A stretch of DNA of 64,000 bases from Whitmania pigra. Lineage: Eukaryota > Annelida > Clitellata > Hirudinida > Haemopidae. The DNA lies in assembly GCA_021613335.1 (NCBI GenBank), contig JAJTWR010000284.1:1-64000 (forward strand), in the 5' to 3' direction. Shown here one piece after another: positions 1 through 10,898 of this stretch (positions are counted from its first letter, which is position 1; every line of letters starts with the position of its first letter). Below the pieces are notes generated by a model. It saw only the letters and a program-made list of their open reading frames with translations. It did no database searches and was not told the origin of the DNA. The position numbers and the translations under genes are program-made.

Positions 1-174
1 ATGCCGGACGTTCGCCTCCCTTATACTATATGCAAGGTGGCCGTTATAATTTCTTTGCAGCGGCGAACGGTTGATAGAAATTTTCGCGAGTCGCTTCTTG
101 CGGATATATGTCGCAGCGGCTCTGGCGTCGCGAGGGCTTGCGCGTCGGTGCCTGTGGATGGAATTAATTAAATG
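1..174. other. Unassigned sequence before satellite
   Basis: No gene is visible. The stretch is more GC-rich than the satellite that follows. Around 55-100 it weakly resembles the start of the R2-C 5' UTR (a GCAGCG..GAACGGTTG-like core), but the 28S junction that would prove an R2 end is not recognisable. Confidence 0.3.
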
Positions 175-829
175 AACGTCGGATATAAATGTGTGTCTTG
201 ATTTTTTTGTGTTTGGATGGCATGAATTTAATTTCGACCTCGATTTCGAACTTGATTCGGAACAAAGAGGAAGCGCGGTTTTCCTTCGTTCGAAGTAAAC
301 AAACAGAGTTTAAAAGTAATTCTATTTATTCCAATTATTTATAAACGTCGGATATAAAATATATGTTTTAATTTTTTTTGGTTTGGATAGAATAAATTTA
401 AGTTTGATTTCGAACATGATTCGGAACAAAGAGGAAGCGCGGTTTTTCTTTGTTCGAAGTAAACAAACAGAGTTTAAAAGTAATTCTATTTACTACAATC
501 ATTTATAAACGTCCAATATAAATATATGTTTTAATTTTTTTTGGTTTGGATAGAATAAATTTAAGTTTGATTTCGAACATGATTCGGAACAAAGAGGAAG
601 CGCGGTTTTTCTTTGTTCGAAGTAAACAAACAGAGTTTAAAAGTAATTCTATTTACTACAATCATTTATAAACGTCCAATATAAATATATGTTTTGATTT
701 TTTTTCGGTTTGGACGGAATAAATTTAATTTTGACGTCGATTTCGAACTTGATTCGGAACAAAGAGGAAGCGTGGTTTTCCTTTGTTCGAAGTAAACAAA
801 CAGAGTTTAAAAGTAAATCTATTTATTAC
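175..829 (+). repeat. Four-copy tandem satellite, about 165-bp unit
   Basis: Four head-to-tail units begin with AACGTC at 175, 344, 508 and 671, giving periods of 169, 164 and 163 bp. Units 2 and 3 are nearly identical; units 1 and 4 differ more. Each carries a conserved core (GGAACAAAGAGGAAGCG) and ends near AAACAGAGTTTAAAAGTAAT. No open frame runs through it. A single piece of the same unit lies at 6939-6999, directly fused to a broken R2. The repeat could be an rDNA spacer subrepeat or a pericentromeric satellite; the sequence alone does not decide. Confidence 0.85.
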
Positions 830-937
830 GTACGGGTATGGAAGTTAGAAAAAAAGTTTCTAGACATTTTCGTAATTTAAATAACGAAGGAATATTTGTT
901 TTCTAAACGTTTTAATTTGACTTTTGCTCGATAATGC

Positions 938-973
<36 letters not shown>
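938..973 (+). rRNA. 28S rRNA fragment, R2 upstream target flank
   Basis: The sequence CGCGGGTAAACGGCGGGAG followed by TAACTATGACTCTCTTA is the conserved 28S stretch immediately upstream of the R2 insertion site. The next base (974) begins the R2-A 5' UTR, so this is an R2 5' junction. Confidence 0.9.
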
Positions 974-1591
974 GGCGGACGATTGTTCCGACTCGATACA
1001 ATTTTCGGTTTGCCGGCGTTTTTTGGACTGTTTAAAACCATATTGCCTCGACAAGTTAGTCTTTACTATTGTAAACGCCGTTTAGAGAGTTTTTACTGAC
1101 TGAAAAACCTTTATTTTTAAACTTTGCATATACCGATCTCTATCGGTAATAAGTCTGTAGTTATTCATAGTTACTCACGCTTTTGTATAGTTGTACATTT
1201 TATACATTTAGTCTTGTTGCCACTTCTATTCGGGTTGGTTCTGCCTGGCTATCCGTTTTTAGCGATTTGTTCATTTCTCGGACGCCATTTTACTTTTCTG
1301 CTGAACCTTACAAAATTGCTTCAAACCTCCTCCTTCTTACATTTTCATCCAAATTTTTTATCACCATTTATCAATTATTTTTTTTACTCCACATTCCCAT
1401 GATTTTCGTTTGATTATTTCGTTTGTTCGTGTATTTTTTCATGATTTCATATACGGACGCCATCTTTAAAATTTGTTTATTTTTTTGTCTCAAACCTCAA
1501 ACTTTTTTTATAATACTTATTAGACTGTCATTGTTATCTCATATTATTTACTTTTGTATTATCTCATTCCCTTATACTGATCAGGTCCAAC

Positions 1592-2823
1592 CAGGGGCGC
1601 AACCAGCGAAAAATGCTGGGGGGGGCTCAAGTTTAGAAAAGCCCGACGCAGTCAAAAAATTTTTGAAACTGTTCAAATCAATACTACTAATTTTAATTAA
1701 TAAAGAATTAAAGATAGAACTGATTATTATTATAAGTTTTTATTTATAAGTCTGCAGTCTTTTTTTGTATCTTTAATAATTTATTAATGAGCTTGACTAT
1801 CTTCTGTTTCAAAGTTTCAAGCCAGTTAAAGCAACTGTAAAAAAAAAGTTTATGATATGTTTAAAATTGTAATATGATATGATTGATATCTTAAACATTT
1901 CACCTAATCTAAATTATGTATAAAATTAAGATCCTAAACAGTTTAAAACAATTTTAAAATGTTGTAGTCTAAATTACATTTTGATGTGTTTACAGTTACA
2001 AAATAATTTTTCGATCAATCTGTGAAAATCTGTTCACCATTTTATTTACTGGAAGAAGTGCAGTAGTTGTTTTGTTCACAGATATTCTCAATAAACTTTG
2101 CAAACGACAGGCAGACATAGTCGTCCCGAGATGACTTTTAATAAGGCGAAGTTTAGAAAATGCCCTTTCTGCATCTGATGACGTAAATGTCTGAGTAAGA
2201 GCAACATCGAGCATATGCAACTCGGGCTGAATGCTTGTGGCACAGAAAAGATCTTGTAGTTCGATACACGCATTGGGGTCAGACTGATCAGCACGTAAAC
2301 TTGTCGATGTGAATTGGAGCTGTCTTTGCACAGTTTCAGCGTCTTTTCCATGAAGGTTGCAGAATTCCGAAAGCTCGGGAGTCATTGTGCCATTCTGCAA
2401 AGCATCAAGAGCAGCCAAGGCAGGGTTGTCAAAACGACATTATCTGATCATCAGAAAACCAGCGAAAAATGCTGGGGGGGAGCTCAAGTTTAGACAAGGG
2501 ACGAAAGCCCGACGCAGTCGAAAAATTTTTGAAACTGTTTAAATCAAAACTACCAATTATAATTAATAAAGAATTAAAAATAGAACAGATTATTATTATT
2601 ATGAGTTTGACTATCTTCTGTCTACAGTCTTATTTTGTATCTTTAATAATTTATTAATGAGTTTGACTATCTTCTGTCTCAAAGTTACAAACCAGTTAAA
2701 TCCCTTACCCCCCCCCCCCCCCACCAAAAAAAACCTGATCGGATTTGGAAAAATTGCAGGGTCTCTCCTATTAGGCCTGGGGAGGGCTTGCGCCCCCCCT
2801 GCCCCCCCCTAGTTGCGCCACTG
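1592..2823. mobile_element. hAT DNA transposon with TIRs and 8-bp target duplication
   Basis: The ends are CAGGGGCGCAACCAG and the inverse of CTAGTTGCGCCACTG, 13 of 15 positions matching. They are flanked by the perfect 8-bp duplication GGTCCAAC (1584-1591 and 2824-2831), which is the hAT hallmark. Inside is a minus-strand hAT transposase C-terminus (1996-2418). From 2458 a second, truncated copy of the left end begins (CCAGCGAAAAATGCTGGG), so the element is composite. Relatives lie at 13541-13730 and 45034-45930. It sits inside the R2-A 5' UTR and so inserted after that R2. Confidence 0.9.
1996..2418 (-). pseudogene. hAT transposase C-terminal dimerisation domain
   Basis: This 140-codon open frame contains the hAT C-terminal signature SSDAERAFSKLRLIKSHL followed by a leucine-rich stretch (SACRLQSLLRIS), as in ZMYM/TTF-type hAT transposases. 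The BED/TTF zinc finger and the catalytic RNase-H-like part are absent, so the element cannot make its own transposase. A close paralogue lies at 45361-45801 with a few substitutions. The family assignment rests on the dimerisation motif. Confidence 0.8.
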
Positions 2824-2831
2824 GGTCCAAC

Positions 2832-3360
2832 AATAGTCTTTTTATTTGTTTATTTCTCACTTTTATTGTAATCTTTATTTTCTCTCATAATCCATTTATT
2901 CCTATCTTATTTGTGTTCATATCACCTCAACATCTCCAACTCACCATCCTCCGGCCTATTATCTTCTCAGGATTTCTCCATTTTAACTTGGTAAGGTCCC
3001 ACATTTGTCTTTTTTTCTATTTATTGTTATAATTTCTATTTTCTCTCATAATCAATTTTTCCCTCTCTCTTTTTTGTTCTTATCACCTCAACATCTCTAA
3101 CTCACCATCCTCCAGCTTATTGCTACCTCAGGTTTTCTCCATTTCAACAATTTGCATTTCTCAGTCTAATTTATTTGTTTATTCCTCACTCTTGTTGTAA
3201 TTTCTATTTTTTCCCACAATCCATTTATTCCTCACTTATTTGTGTTCATATCACCTCAACATCTCTAAGTCACCATCCTCCAGCTTATTGTTGCCTCAGG
3301 ATTTCTCTTCTCTCAAATTCTCTACTATGATTTTCATCTCTTCAGTCTAAGTCTTATTAT
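2832..3360 (+). repeat. R2-A 5' UTR subrepeats, about 150 bp
   Basis: At least three imperfect units share the string TTTATTGTAATTTCTATTTT, then CTCATAATCCATTTATTC, CATCACCTCAACATCTC and a CTCAGGATTTCTCC end. The same unit recurs about five times in R2-A copy 3 (25862-26640), so it is an internal feature of this lineage's 5' UTR. Confidence 0.75.
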
Positions 3361-3448
3361 TTTTATACACTCACTTATTACTTCTGTTGTTTAAGACAAT
3401 TCACCACATTCCCTTTATATTTCATCTCACCTATTTCATTTCTATTTA

Positions 3449-4310
3449 GGATATGATGTCGATGATGTTAGAACCACACGTCTCACGGCTACCTACAAGC
3501 ACCTACTAGACCCTAAACCTCCACTACTCCATGGAATCATTTGCTCAAGTTGCTGCAGAGATTTTGCCTCTAATCGTGCCCTTTCAGCTCATCAACTTCG
3601 AACCCACCCTGATACCTATCACCAAACTATTGCTGCCTCCTCCAAACCCTCAACCAAGTCTCGATGGTATGATGAAGAAACTCATCTACTTGCTTCAAAA
3701 GAGGTTGAACTCTTACAATCTCCATAGCTCATCAATAAAATTAACCAAGCTTTACTCCAATACTTCCCGGGGCGCACGTTGGAATCCATAAAGTCTCACC
3801 GTAAGCAGCCACAGTACAAACAGCTGGTTGAACAATTACAGGTAGCCGCCGTGTCTGCTGACGACACGCTCCCTGTTGATTCCTCTACTCCAGTTTTGCT
3901 CTCATCACCTCCTGCAGGTTCCCACCCCAGCAGCCCTCTTCAACAGTTCACCTTTCAGCAGCTCCTACTCCTCATCCACTCCTTTCAGCAGCTCCCACAC
4001 TTCATCAACCCTTCTCAGCAGCTCCCCCACCTCTACAGCCCCTATCAGCAGCCCCTCTCCTCAACAACTTCTTTCAGCAGCTCCTTCCCATCAACAACTC
4101 CTTTCAGCAGCTCCTCCACATCAACAACTCCTTTCAGCAGCTCCTCCCTCGATGTCATCTTCCCTCCTTCAACAGCCCCTTGCAGTGTCATCCTCCTCCG
4201 ACCCCTCACTACATCTCCCCACTTCTTCGGTAAACTCCCTTCTGGATACTTTACTAGACAGAATCTTACCTACTAACCATTCTTATGAAACGCGTCAAAT
4301 TCTTGCTTCG
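3449..4310 (+). pseudogene. R2-A N-terminal protein: C2H2 zinc finger plus Myb domain
   Basis: In one frame from 3449 the translation gives a C2H2 zinc finger (CSSC...HQLRTH, first cysteine codon at 3542). A Myb/SANT-like region follows (RWYDEETHLLASKEVELL ... INQALLQYFPGRTLESIKSH). This order, finger then Myb, is the known R2 N-terminal module that binds 28S target DNA. An in-frame TAG at 3725-3727 lies within the Myb domain. A Ser/Gln-rich segment follows, with 30-bp coding minisatellite repeats at about 4050-4150 and a probable frameshift. The start codon is missing: homology to the copy-3 N-terminus (26766) begins about 40 codons in. It ends at a 28S junction. Confidence 0.8.
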
Positions 4311-4436
4311 GTCTGTGGGTTGGTCGTCGTCGGCTTCGACAGGCACTTAACTGCCAGCTTAGAACTGGTACGGACTCGGGGAATCCGACTGTCTAATTAA
4401 AAGAAAGCATTCCGATGGCCGTTGCCGGTGTTGACG

Positions 4437-4469
<33 letters not shown>

Positions 4470-4489
4470 GCGCGAAGAAATTCAAAAAG

Positions 4490-4525
<36 letters not shown>
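4311..4525 (+). rRNA. 28S rRNA fragment, 215 bp upstream of the R2 site
   Basis: The stretch includes the conserved segments CTTAGAACTGGTACGGAC, GGGGAATCCGACTGTCTAA, TGTGATTTCTGCCCAGTGCT and CTGAATGTC, ending at AACTATGACTCTCTT. This is the longest copy of the R2 upstream flank in the window. It sits between a 3'-truncated R2-A and the start of R2-B. Confidence 0.93.
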
Positions 4526-6938
4526 GGGGACCTTTTAGTTTGAGGCTTCTGAGGCCCTACTGCTTTATTTACAATGTACTCTACGAATATGTCTTAGGGC
4601 AAATTTCAAGCAAGCAGTAGAGGAGTCTTGGAGGCTTCGTCTACTAAAACTGTGGCTGGGAAAGTATACTCACCTTCACCTCCTCGCGGTGTCCCTGGGC
4701 AGGCTTCGGCCTGGCTGAGTGAGGTGGGTTCCCTGCCCAATTTGGCGACGGAATGTACCGTCAAACTTGTTGATGCTGGTAGTGAGTCACTACCAGCTTC
4801 TCCGTCGCCAGCCATACAAAGGTTTGGACCGCGAAGTGGTACCGGATCCAGCTCGCGACCTCTTGGTCAGTGTGTCGGTGCTGGTGTTAGCAGGGGCTCT
4901 AACCGCCCTTCTGCACATGAATTTGATGATGGTGGTGTTAACGTTGATGATGAGGGCGTTCCCCCTAGTCTTAGTTGTCGGGGTGGTGACCGAGAACTGA
5001 TGAGCGCTTGTCCGCTCTGTGATATAAGGTTCAAGTCCTTCTTAGGCATGCGTGTACACATGAGGGCCATGCATCCAGTTGAATTTCATAAACAAGCAGT
5101 GGCTGGCCTTCAGTGTGTTAAGGCTCAATGGTCTGAAGAGGAGTCTCGGGTTATAGCCGACCGTGAAGCCCGTCTAACGGTAGACGGATTTAAGGGAGCT
5201 CTCAAGGCTATTCACTCATAGGACCTTTGAGGCCGTTAAATCGCACCGGAATAGTGCGAAGTACCGTAAGTATGTACAGGAATACCTACGCGCAATCCGG
5301 GAGCCTATTCCTACCTTGTCGAAAAAGGTAGAGTCACAGAGTCAAGTGGTCACTCCCCCACTTGTGGTAACGTTTGCTCAGCCTGCCCCAGTCCCAGTTA
5401 TCCGATATGAAGATCGTGATAGCTGGAGTCCCATTATTGAGACTGAGCTGAAGCTTGAGGGAACGCTCAAGATTAATCGTGAGATAGGGAAGGTTATTCC
5501 ATGTCTAGGGTATGACCTCCTGGTCAAGATTCGTAAAAGTAGAGCTTACGGAAAGCTCTATCGCGAAGGCGTGCCAAATGGCTGATTTTGCTCTAGAGGA
5601 CGAGATACTGCATGAGAGCATCGTTGAGGGGTGTGACCCCTCTGTCTCAGATGTAACGATAGCCTATGACGCTAGTGCAGTCTTGCCTGATGGAGCTTTT
5701 TTAGCCGAGCCGACTGTTCCTCGGTTGTCAACACCACCTACCGTTGATGGGTCGGTAATGGATTTGTCCGCGTGGGGGTTCGTGCTTCCTTCCTGTGTCT
5801 CTCTGATCTGAAGCTTTCGCTCCTGCATGAAGGGGATGAGGAGTCCATTCGTAAGATAGTCAATTCTGAATACTTCGAGTGGTTTAGGTTGCGTGCTGGA
5901 CACGATTCACGAACAGAATACGCCCATCCTCTTCCGGGCAAGCCTAAATTGAGCTTACGGAAAGCTCTATCGCGAAGCCAAGGAACGACAGGCGTGCCAA
6001 ATGGCTGATTTTGCTCTAGAGGGCGAGATACTGCATGAGAGCATCGTTGAGTCCTCCTCCGGGCAAGCCTAAATTGACACAGGCCTTGAACGTTGATGGT
6101 CACGAGGGGTCAAAACCTCATAAGCGTTCACATAAGGCACAGCGGAAAATTGAATTCGCTAAAATCCAGAGTCTCTACCAAAAGAGTCATGGGTTGTGTG
6201 CAAGGACCGTTATGGACAGGAAAAAACCTGTGTCGATTGATTTGTCTCTGACCGAGATGACAGAGTATTGGGGGAAGGTTTTCGGAAGGTGGACCAACGG
6301 ACCGTCCATCCTATTGCATCCGCATGTGAGAATGCTTTCCGATACATCTCAACTGATGAAGTTGTAAGTGGCATAAAGGGGCTTAAAGATGGTGCCCCGG
6401 GTCCTGATGGTGTAAAAAAGGAAGATGTGCTCAAGTTTCCATTACTTGACTTAACTACACATATGAACCTCTGGTTGGCAACTGGCATTCCGCCAGAGCC
6501 TTTTCTTGAGGGAAATGTAGTTTTTGTACCGAAAGTGTCTCTTCCTAAAGCCCCGGGTGACTATCGCCCCATTACGTTGGGATCTGTCATAATGAGAGCA
6601 TTTCACCGAATTTTAGCAAAGAGGCTTGCTGGGAGTTGGCCACTCTCGGCTAGACAAAAAGCCTTCCTGTCTGGTGATGGTCTGGCGGATAACATTTGGT
6701 TGCTTAAATCGGTGATTGAGTACCATAAGGAGAAGTCTCGTGAACTGAACGCTACCTTTGTGGATGTCTCTAAGGCTTTCGACTCGGTTTCTTACCAGTC
6801 TATTGTCCTGTCGGCTGAACGCTTAGGTACGCCTAAGTTACTTCTCCGGTACCTTAGCAACCTGTGTAAGGGTAATACCGTTTGCCTCAAGTGGGCTGGT
6901 GGAATTAGTGAACGTCTTCCTGTCGGTAGGGGGGTGCG
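4526..6938 (+). pseudogene. R2-type retrotransposon, lineage B copy 1
   Basis: It starts at a 28S junction. The N-terminal frame (about 4628-5221) carries a C2H2 finger (CPLCDIRFKSFLGMRVHMR...H) and the first part of a Myb domain (AQWSEEESRVIADREARL); the rest of the Myb domain (EAVKSHRNSAKYRKYVQEY) lies in another frame. The linker to RT is split over several frames. A stretch of about 95 bp occurs twice (5540-5632 and 5951-6051), showing an internal duplication. The RT part (6268-6938) has APGPDGVKKED, DYRPITLGSVI and the catalytic FVDVSKAFDSVS, but it stops at the GRGVR motif, before the second aspartate pair. There it is fused to satellite DNA. Clearly dead. Confidence 0.85.
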
Positions 6939-6999
6939 GAGTAATTCTATTTAATACAATTATTTGTAAATGTCGGATATAAATATATGTTTTGATTTT
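6939..6999 (+). repeat. Partial satellite unit fused to R2-B
   Basis: About 60 bp match the 5' satellite unit of 175-829 (AGTAATTCTATTTAATACAA ... GTCGGATATAAATATATG). The fragment joins the broken R2-B RT on its left and leads into a short 28S flank on its right. Confidence 0.8.
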
Positions 7000-7022
7000 G
7001 CAATCAAACGTTCGCCGCTACT

Positions 7023-7047
7023 AACGGCGGGAGTAACTATGACTCTT
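7023..7047 (+). rRNA. 28S fragment, R2 upstream flank (short)
   Basis: AACGGCGGGAGTAACTATGA followed by CTCTT is the last 25 bp of the 28S sequence before the R2 site. It marks the 5' junction of R2-C copy 1. Confidence 0.85.
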
Positions 7048-7509
7048 TTTGTAGCGAGCGGTTAGCTTGTCAGAAATTTGATTTATTTTGGATTATTGCA
7101 TGCTAGTCGTCGGTTTTTTCGCGATTGCCTCTTTGGTAACAAAAACCGGAATTTGAGAGTTGACCGAACTATTTTAAAAAAAACTTTATTTCATGAGACC
7201 CCTATTTGATGTTCAACAGGGTTTTTTTCGGTCACATAGTTACTTCTGGATTACATACTTGTCTTTATTTCGTCTAGTGATACTGGAATCGCCTGATTCC
7301 AAACGTTTGTGCTTTAATTTTACGTTATTTTGCAGTCCGGGTTTTTCGGGCAGCCATTTGTTTACATTTATTTATCCCTCTCAAACTCCTCCTAATTCGA
7401 TCTGGAATTTGTTTTTAAGCATGCAATTATCCCTGATTATTGTTTCTTTTAGCTTTATGATATCTCGCAAAATTTATCTCTCAGTAGTTTCTTGAATGTT
7501 TGATTGACA

Positions 7510-8010
7510 TAAAATGTTCACCTATTTTACTTCATAAAATTTTTGTTATCTACTCTGGGAATTTGTGTGGAGCAGGATTTTATTCACCTTGATTATCTTG
7601 AACTTTCTCATAGTAGTTTAGGTCCTACATCTCTGATTTTTTTTTTAAACTTTTGACATTTTAGCATTTTAATACATTTTACTCAATAAGTTTTTTATTA
7701 TCCACCCTGGGAATTGGTACTGGGCAGTACTTTGTCCATCTCATCTTCAACTTTCTGATAGCAATTTAGTTCCTATCTTTCTGGAAATTTTTTTATTTTT
7801 TGCAATTTAACATTTTAACCCATTTTATTTCAATAACTTTTATTCATTATCCTAGAAACTACTGTGGGCAATAATTTCTCATATTAATCTCCTCTAACTT
7901 TCTGATACTAATTTCGGTCCAATTTATTTTCTAATTTTGGTAATTTCAATAATTTTAACTCATTTTTTAAATCAATTTTTAGTATCTATCCTGGCAATTT
8001 TTAGGTATTT
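7510..8010 (+). repeat. R2-C 5' UTR subrepeats, about 150 bp, diverged
   Basis: Four degenerate units begin near 7519, 7665, 7816 and 7955. Each has a CATTTTACTTCAATAA-like start, TTATCC, a CCTGGGAATT-like core and an AACTTTCTGATA segment. They are unlike the R2-A subrepeats in sequence but similar in length and place. Confidence 0.55.
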
Positions 8011-8083
8011 CATTCATTTGATTTATCATCTAGCTGTGCACTAAAATTTTTTTTTTATTACTTTCTTTATACCCTGCCTATTA

Positions 8084-10620
8084 CTATGCCTACGGACCTA
8101 GTCTTCTATGAGAAGGTTATTACCGCGGAAAAGAAATTCAAGGCGGCCGGTTCTCGTTTTATAAACCAGGACCTGGCTCGTCATTTTCCTGGATATTTGG
8201 AGGAATTTTTCTGAACCCTCAGAACAAAAGCAGCCTATCTGGCTCTTCTTTCCGGCCCTGATGAATCATCCCTGCCATTACTGTTCGCGTTCTTTTAAGT
8301 CAGTGCGGGCAGTAGGGGAAGCACCGTGACGCATATCAAGCCGCAGAGGTGAAAAAATTAAGCACACGGCCACAATGGAGTGACGAGGAGAAATACCTCC
8401 TTGCCATTTTTGAGGTGGAGGAATCTGAAAAAGGTGCCCGATTCTTAAATCAAGCACTTTGGCTACGTTGCCCACAGCGTTTGCTGGAAGCCATCAAGGG
8501 GCAACGGCGTACATTAGAGCGGAGTTGAGGCGGCAGATGTTATGCCCGGTGGAGGACGATGACCCCGAAGAGACCGTGCTATACTCCTTTCTAGGAGATG
8601 AGTCTGACTCCTGTACTTTTGACCCAACTGAGTCGGACGTCTTGGCATCCACGAGTGTTGGAAGTGCCGCTAGGGGATGTAAATGTGAGATATCACCCGA
8701 TACTCACTTAGCTCGTGAGGAATGGTGTGCAATAATTGAGAGATCCGTTCTCCGCTAGTCTGGGCTTTCAGCTGCTGAGGTGGCGTCCCTGCGCCAAAAG
8801 TCTCGATACAGGAAGCGTGCACAAAAGGTTAAGGCACTGATGTATTTCCGCGACTTGGTTCAAACCAAAAGAGGCTTTCTTCCGAAATGGCAGGGATGTC
8901 GCTGTTCCTCCTTAATACGGTACATCTCATCCTCAACTCGGACGTTTTTATCGACCAGCGTCGTCAGGCTATTCAATGTGAGTATACGGATTGGTTGGGA
9001 CCTGATAAGATGTCCACAAGGGGTCTTACTCTATCCTTGCAGTTCGAACCAGGGCTCAGGAAAGACAACGCCAATTACGTGTTGTCCAAAACCAGTTCAA
9101 ACTTCATAGGGCCAAAGCCGCTGACATGGTTCTCTCTGGTAAATATAAAGTCATTCCTGGGGCCCCAATCGATCCTAATGCTTTAGTTGATTACTGGCGC
9201 GAGGTCTTTACTCAAGCATCGCTTAATGATCAGAGGATCCCCGAGCCTAAACGGGACATGAGATGGGACATAATTGCCCCCATCGAGATTCCGGAGATTC
9301 AACGGGCGCTTCGCAGATTGCATGACGCGTCTCCTGGTCTAGACGGGTGCACTAAGTAAGACCTGCGAGCGCTTCCACTCCATGAGCTCCGGGCCCATTT
9401 CAATCTTTGGTTGGCTTCGGGGATCTCGCCTTCCTCCTTCAAAGTGGGTGAAGTGACGTGTATACCCAAAGTGGAGCTTCCAACTGGGCCGGGCGACTTT
9501 AGGTCCATCGCTATGAGCGCAGTGGTAAGTCGCCTCTTTCATAAGGTATTGGCTTAGTCGCCTCCTTGAGGAATGGCCACTTGATGCCGTCCGGAAGGCT
9601 TTTCGATCAGACGATGGTCTAGGTTCAAATATCTGGAAACTCAAGGCCCTTCTTGCTCAGTGCAGGTCGAGGCGGCAGAAGGTGTGCATGGCCTACCTTG
9701 ACGTGAGTAAAGCCTTTGACTCTGTATCCCGGGACTCTATGCTCGCTGCTGCCCAAAGGATGGGCACTTCCCCCCTTTTTTTTTACATTACCTTCGGGGG
9801 CTTCATGAAGGGGGGACGCTTCAGATTGCGGCGAGCGGGGTCCAGAGCGACCCCCTCTCTCCTCTTCTGTTTAATGGGGTCATGGATTGGGTCCCTTCTG
9901 ATTTGGACCCTTTCACTGGTTTTCAAAGCAAGGGCTGTAGCCCGCCTACACACCTCGCCGTTGCCGACAATCTTGTACTGTTCGCGGAAACTTCATTGGG
10001 CTCCAGGCCCAAATTGATCGGCTAGCCAAAGCTCTGGCACTTGTGGGTATGACACTAAACCCACGGAAATGCGCGTCATTTGTGGCCAAAGTTGACGGCA
10101 AGCGTAAAAAATGGTTGGTCGATCAATCGGCCATCATGTCCATCAACGCTTGCCCGATGCCCAGTATGTCACCTTCAGATACATATAAATACTTGGGCTG
10201 CCGCATTCTCGACCAACTAATATACGTACAAAGATACTCCAAGGTCTGTCTGCCATTAGTCATGCCCGTCTAAAACCTCAACAGAAACTGTATATATTAA
10301 AAACTCATCTTCTCCCCTCGGCCGTACATCACTTATCTTTTGACTTTTTGAATACCCAGGCCCTGGAGTATTTTGACAACACCATACGGAAGTATATCCG
10401 TCACTGGTGCCATTTATCCCATGACACTGCGAGTTAGTGGAGAGGGGTGATGGCGAGGCGGTCCGTAGGGGAGCTGTCGGCTTAGGGGATTAATCGCGTT
10501 CAGTGCGAACGGTTGATGGCCGACACCATTCTGCGCACTCATCAGATATGGCGCTGTTTTCTCCATTCTACATGGTGGGGAGCTCAAAAACACCTGGGCC
10601 CGCGGCCTCCCTGAACCCCT
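8084..10620 (+). pseudogene. R2-C protein remnant: N-terminal HTH, RT, partial C-terminus
   Basis: The reading begins with ATG at 8084. An HTH/Myb-like stretch (FINQDLARHFPGYLEEF) precedes the first stop. RT pieces in several frames include LDGCTK (finger region), GDFRSIAMSAVVSRLFHKVL and the intact catalytic YLDVSKAFDSVS (9697). The second catalytic motif, normally YADD, reads VADN (about 9965), so polymerase activity is lost even apart from the frameshifts. The thumb (about 10270-10430) is followed directly by the C-terminal SWRGVMARRSVG segment, so the CCHC and PD..D endonuclease core present in copy 2 is deleted. At least six stops or frameshifts are seen. Confidence 0.8.
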
Positions 10621-10725
10621 TCCCTTATGTCATCCTAATGTTCAAGGCATCGACCCGGTCTCTTTTGATTTCTTCTTTTGGCTTTCGTCTTATGGATTTC
10701 GACTTTGGATCTTCTGTTTTTTTGT

Positions 10726-10727
<2 letters not shown>

Positions 10728-10759
<32 letters not shown>

Positions 10760-10760
10760 T
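10728..10760. repeat. (TA)n microsatellite with T run
   Basis: About 11 TA dinucleotides followed by ten T residues, inside the 3' part of R2-C copy 1. Confidence 0.9.
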
Positions 10761-10898
10761 CCAGGATGACGGCGATTCTGGTGGAACTGGGCCAATGAAG
10801 ACCAGTTATCTTCAATTCCGGAGCTTACCTGGGGGCGGGAGGAGCCCAGGAAACGAACTTTTTCAGTTTTAATCTAAATGAATAAAGTGTTTTAAATA

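Larger units (their letters stand above)
974..4310 (+). mobile_element. R2-type retrotransposon, lineage A copy 1, 3'-truncated
   Basis: The element begins at the 28S junction with GGCGGACGATTGTTCC. Its 5' UTR is shared with copies 2 (10899) and 3 (25239). It has a long UTR with about 150-bp subrepeats, then the N-terminal zinc finger and Myb coding region. It stops abruptly at about 4310, inside the region before the reverse transcriptase, where it meets a new 28S flank. RT and endonuclease are absent. R2 copies usually lose their 5' end through incomplete reverse transcription; losing the 3' end needs deletion or recombination. An hAT element interrupts the UTR at 1592-2823. Confidence 0.85.
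7048..10898 (+). mobile_element. R2-type retrotransposon, lineage C copy 1
   Basis: The element runs from a 28S junction to its own 3' end. The 5' start (GTAGCGAGCGGTTAGCTTGT) matches R2-C copy 2 (54318 downward). The 3' end (AATGAATAAAGTGTTTTAAA) is identical to the copy-2 end, where it abuts the 28S TAGCCAAATGCC flank. Here only TA of that flank remains before R2-A copy 2 begins. It is the only copy that keeps both termini with most of the coding region, although the endonuclease is deleted. Confidence 0.85.

Noticed and set aside
55..110. A further R2-C 5' junction at the window start
   Set aside because: Resemblance to the C-type 5' end is partial and the 28S flank before it cannot be recognised.
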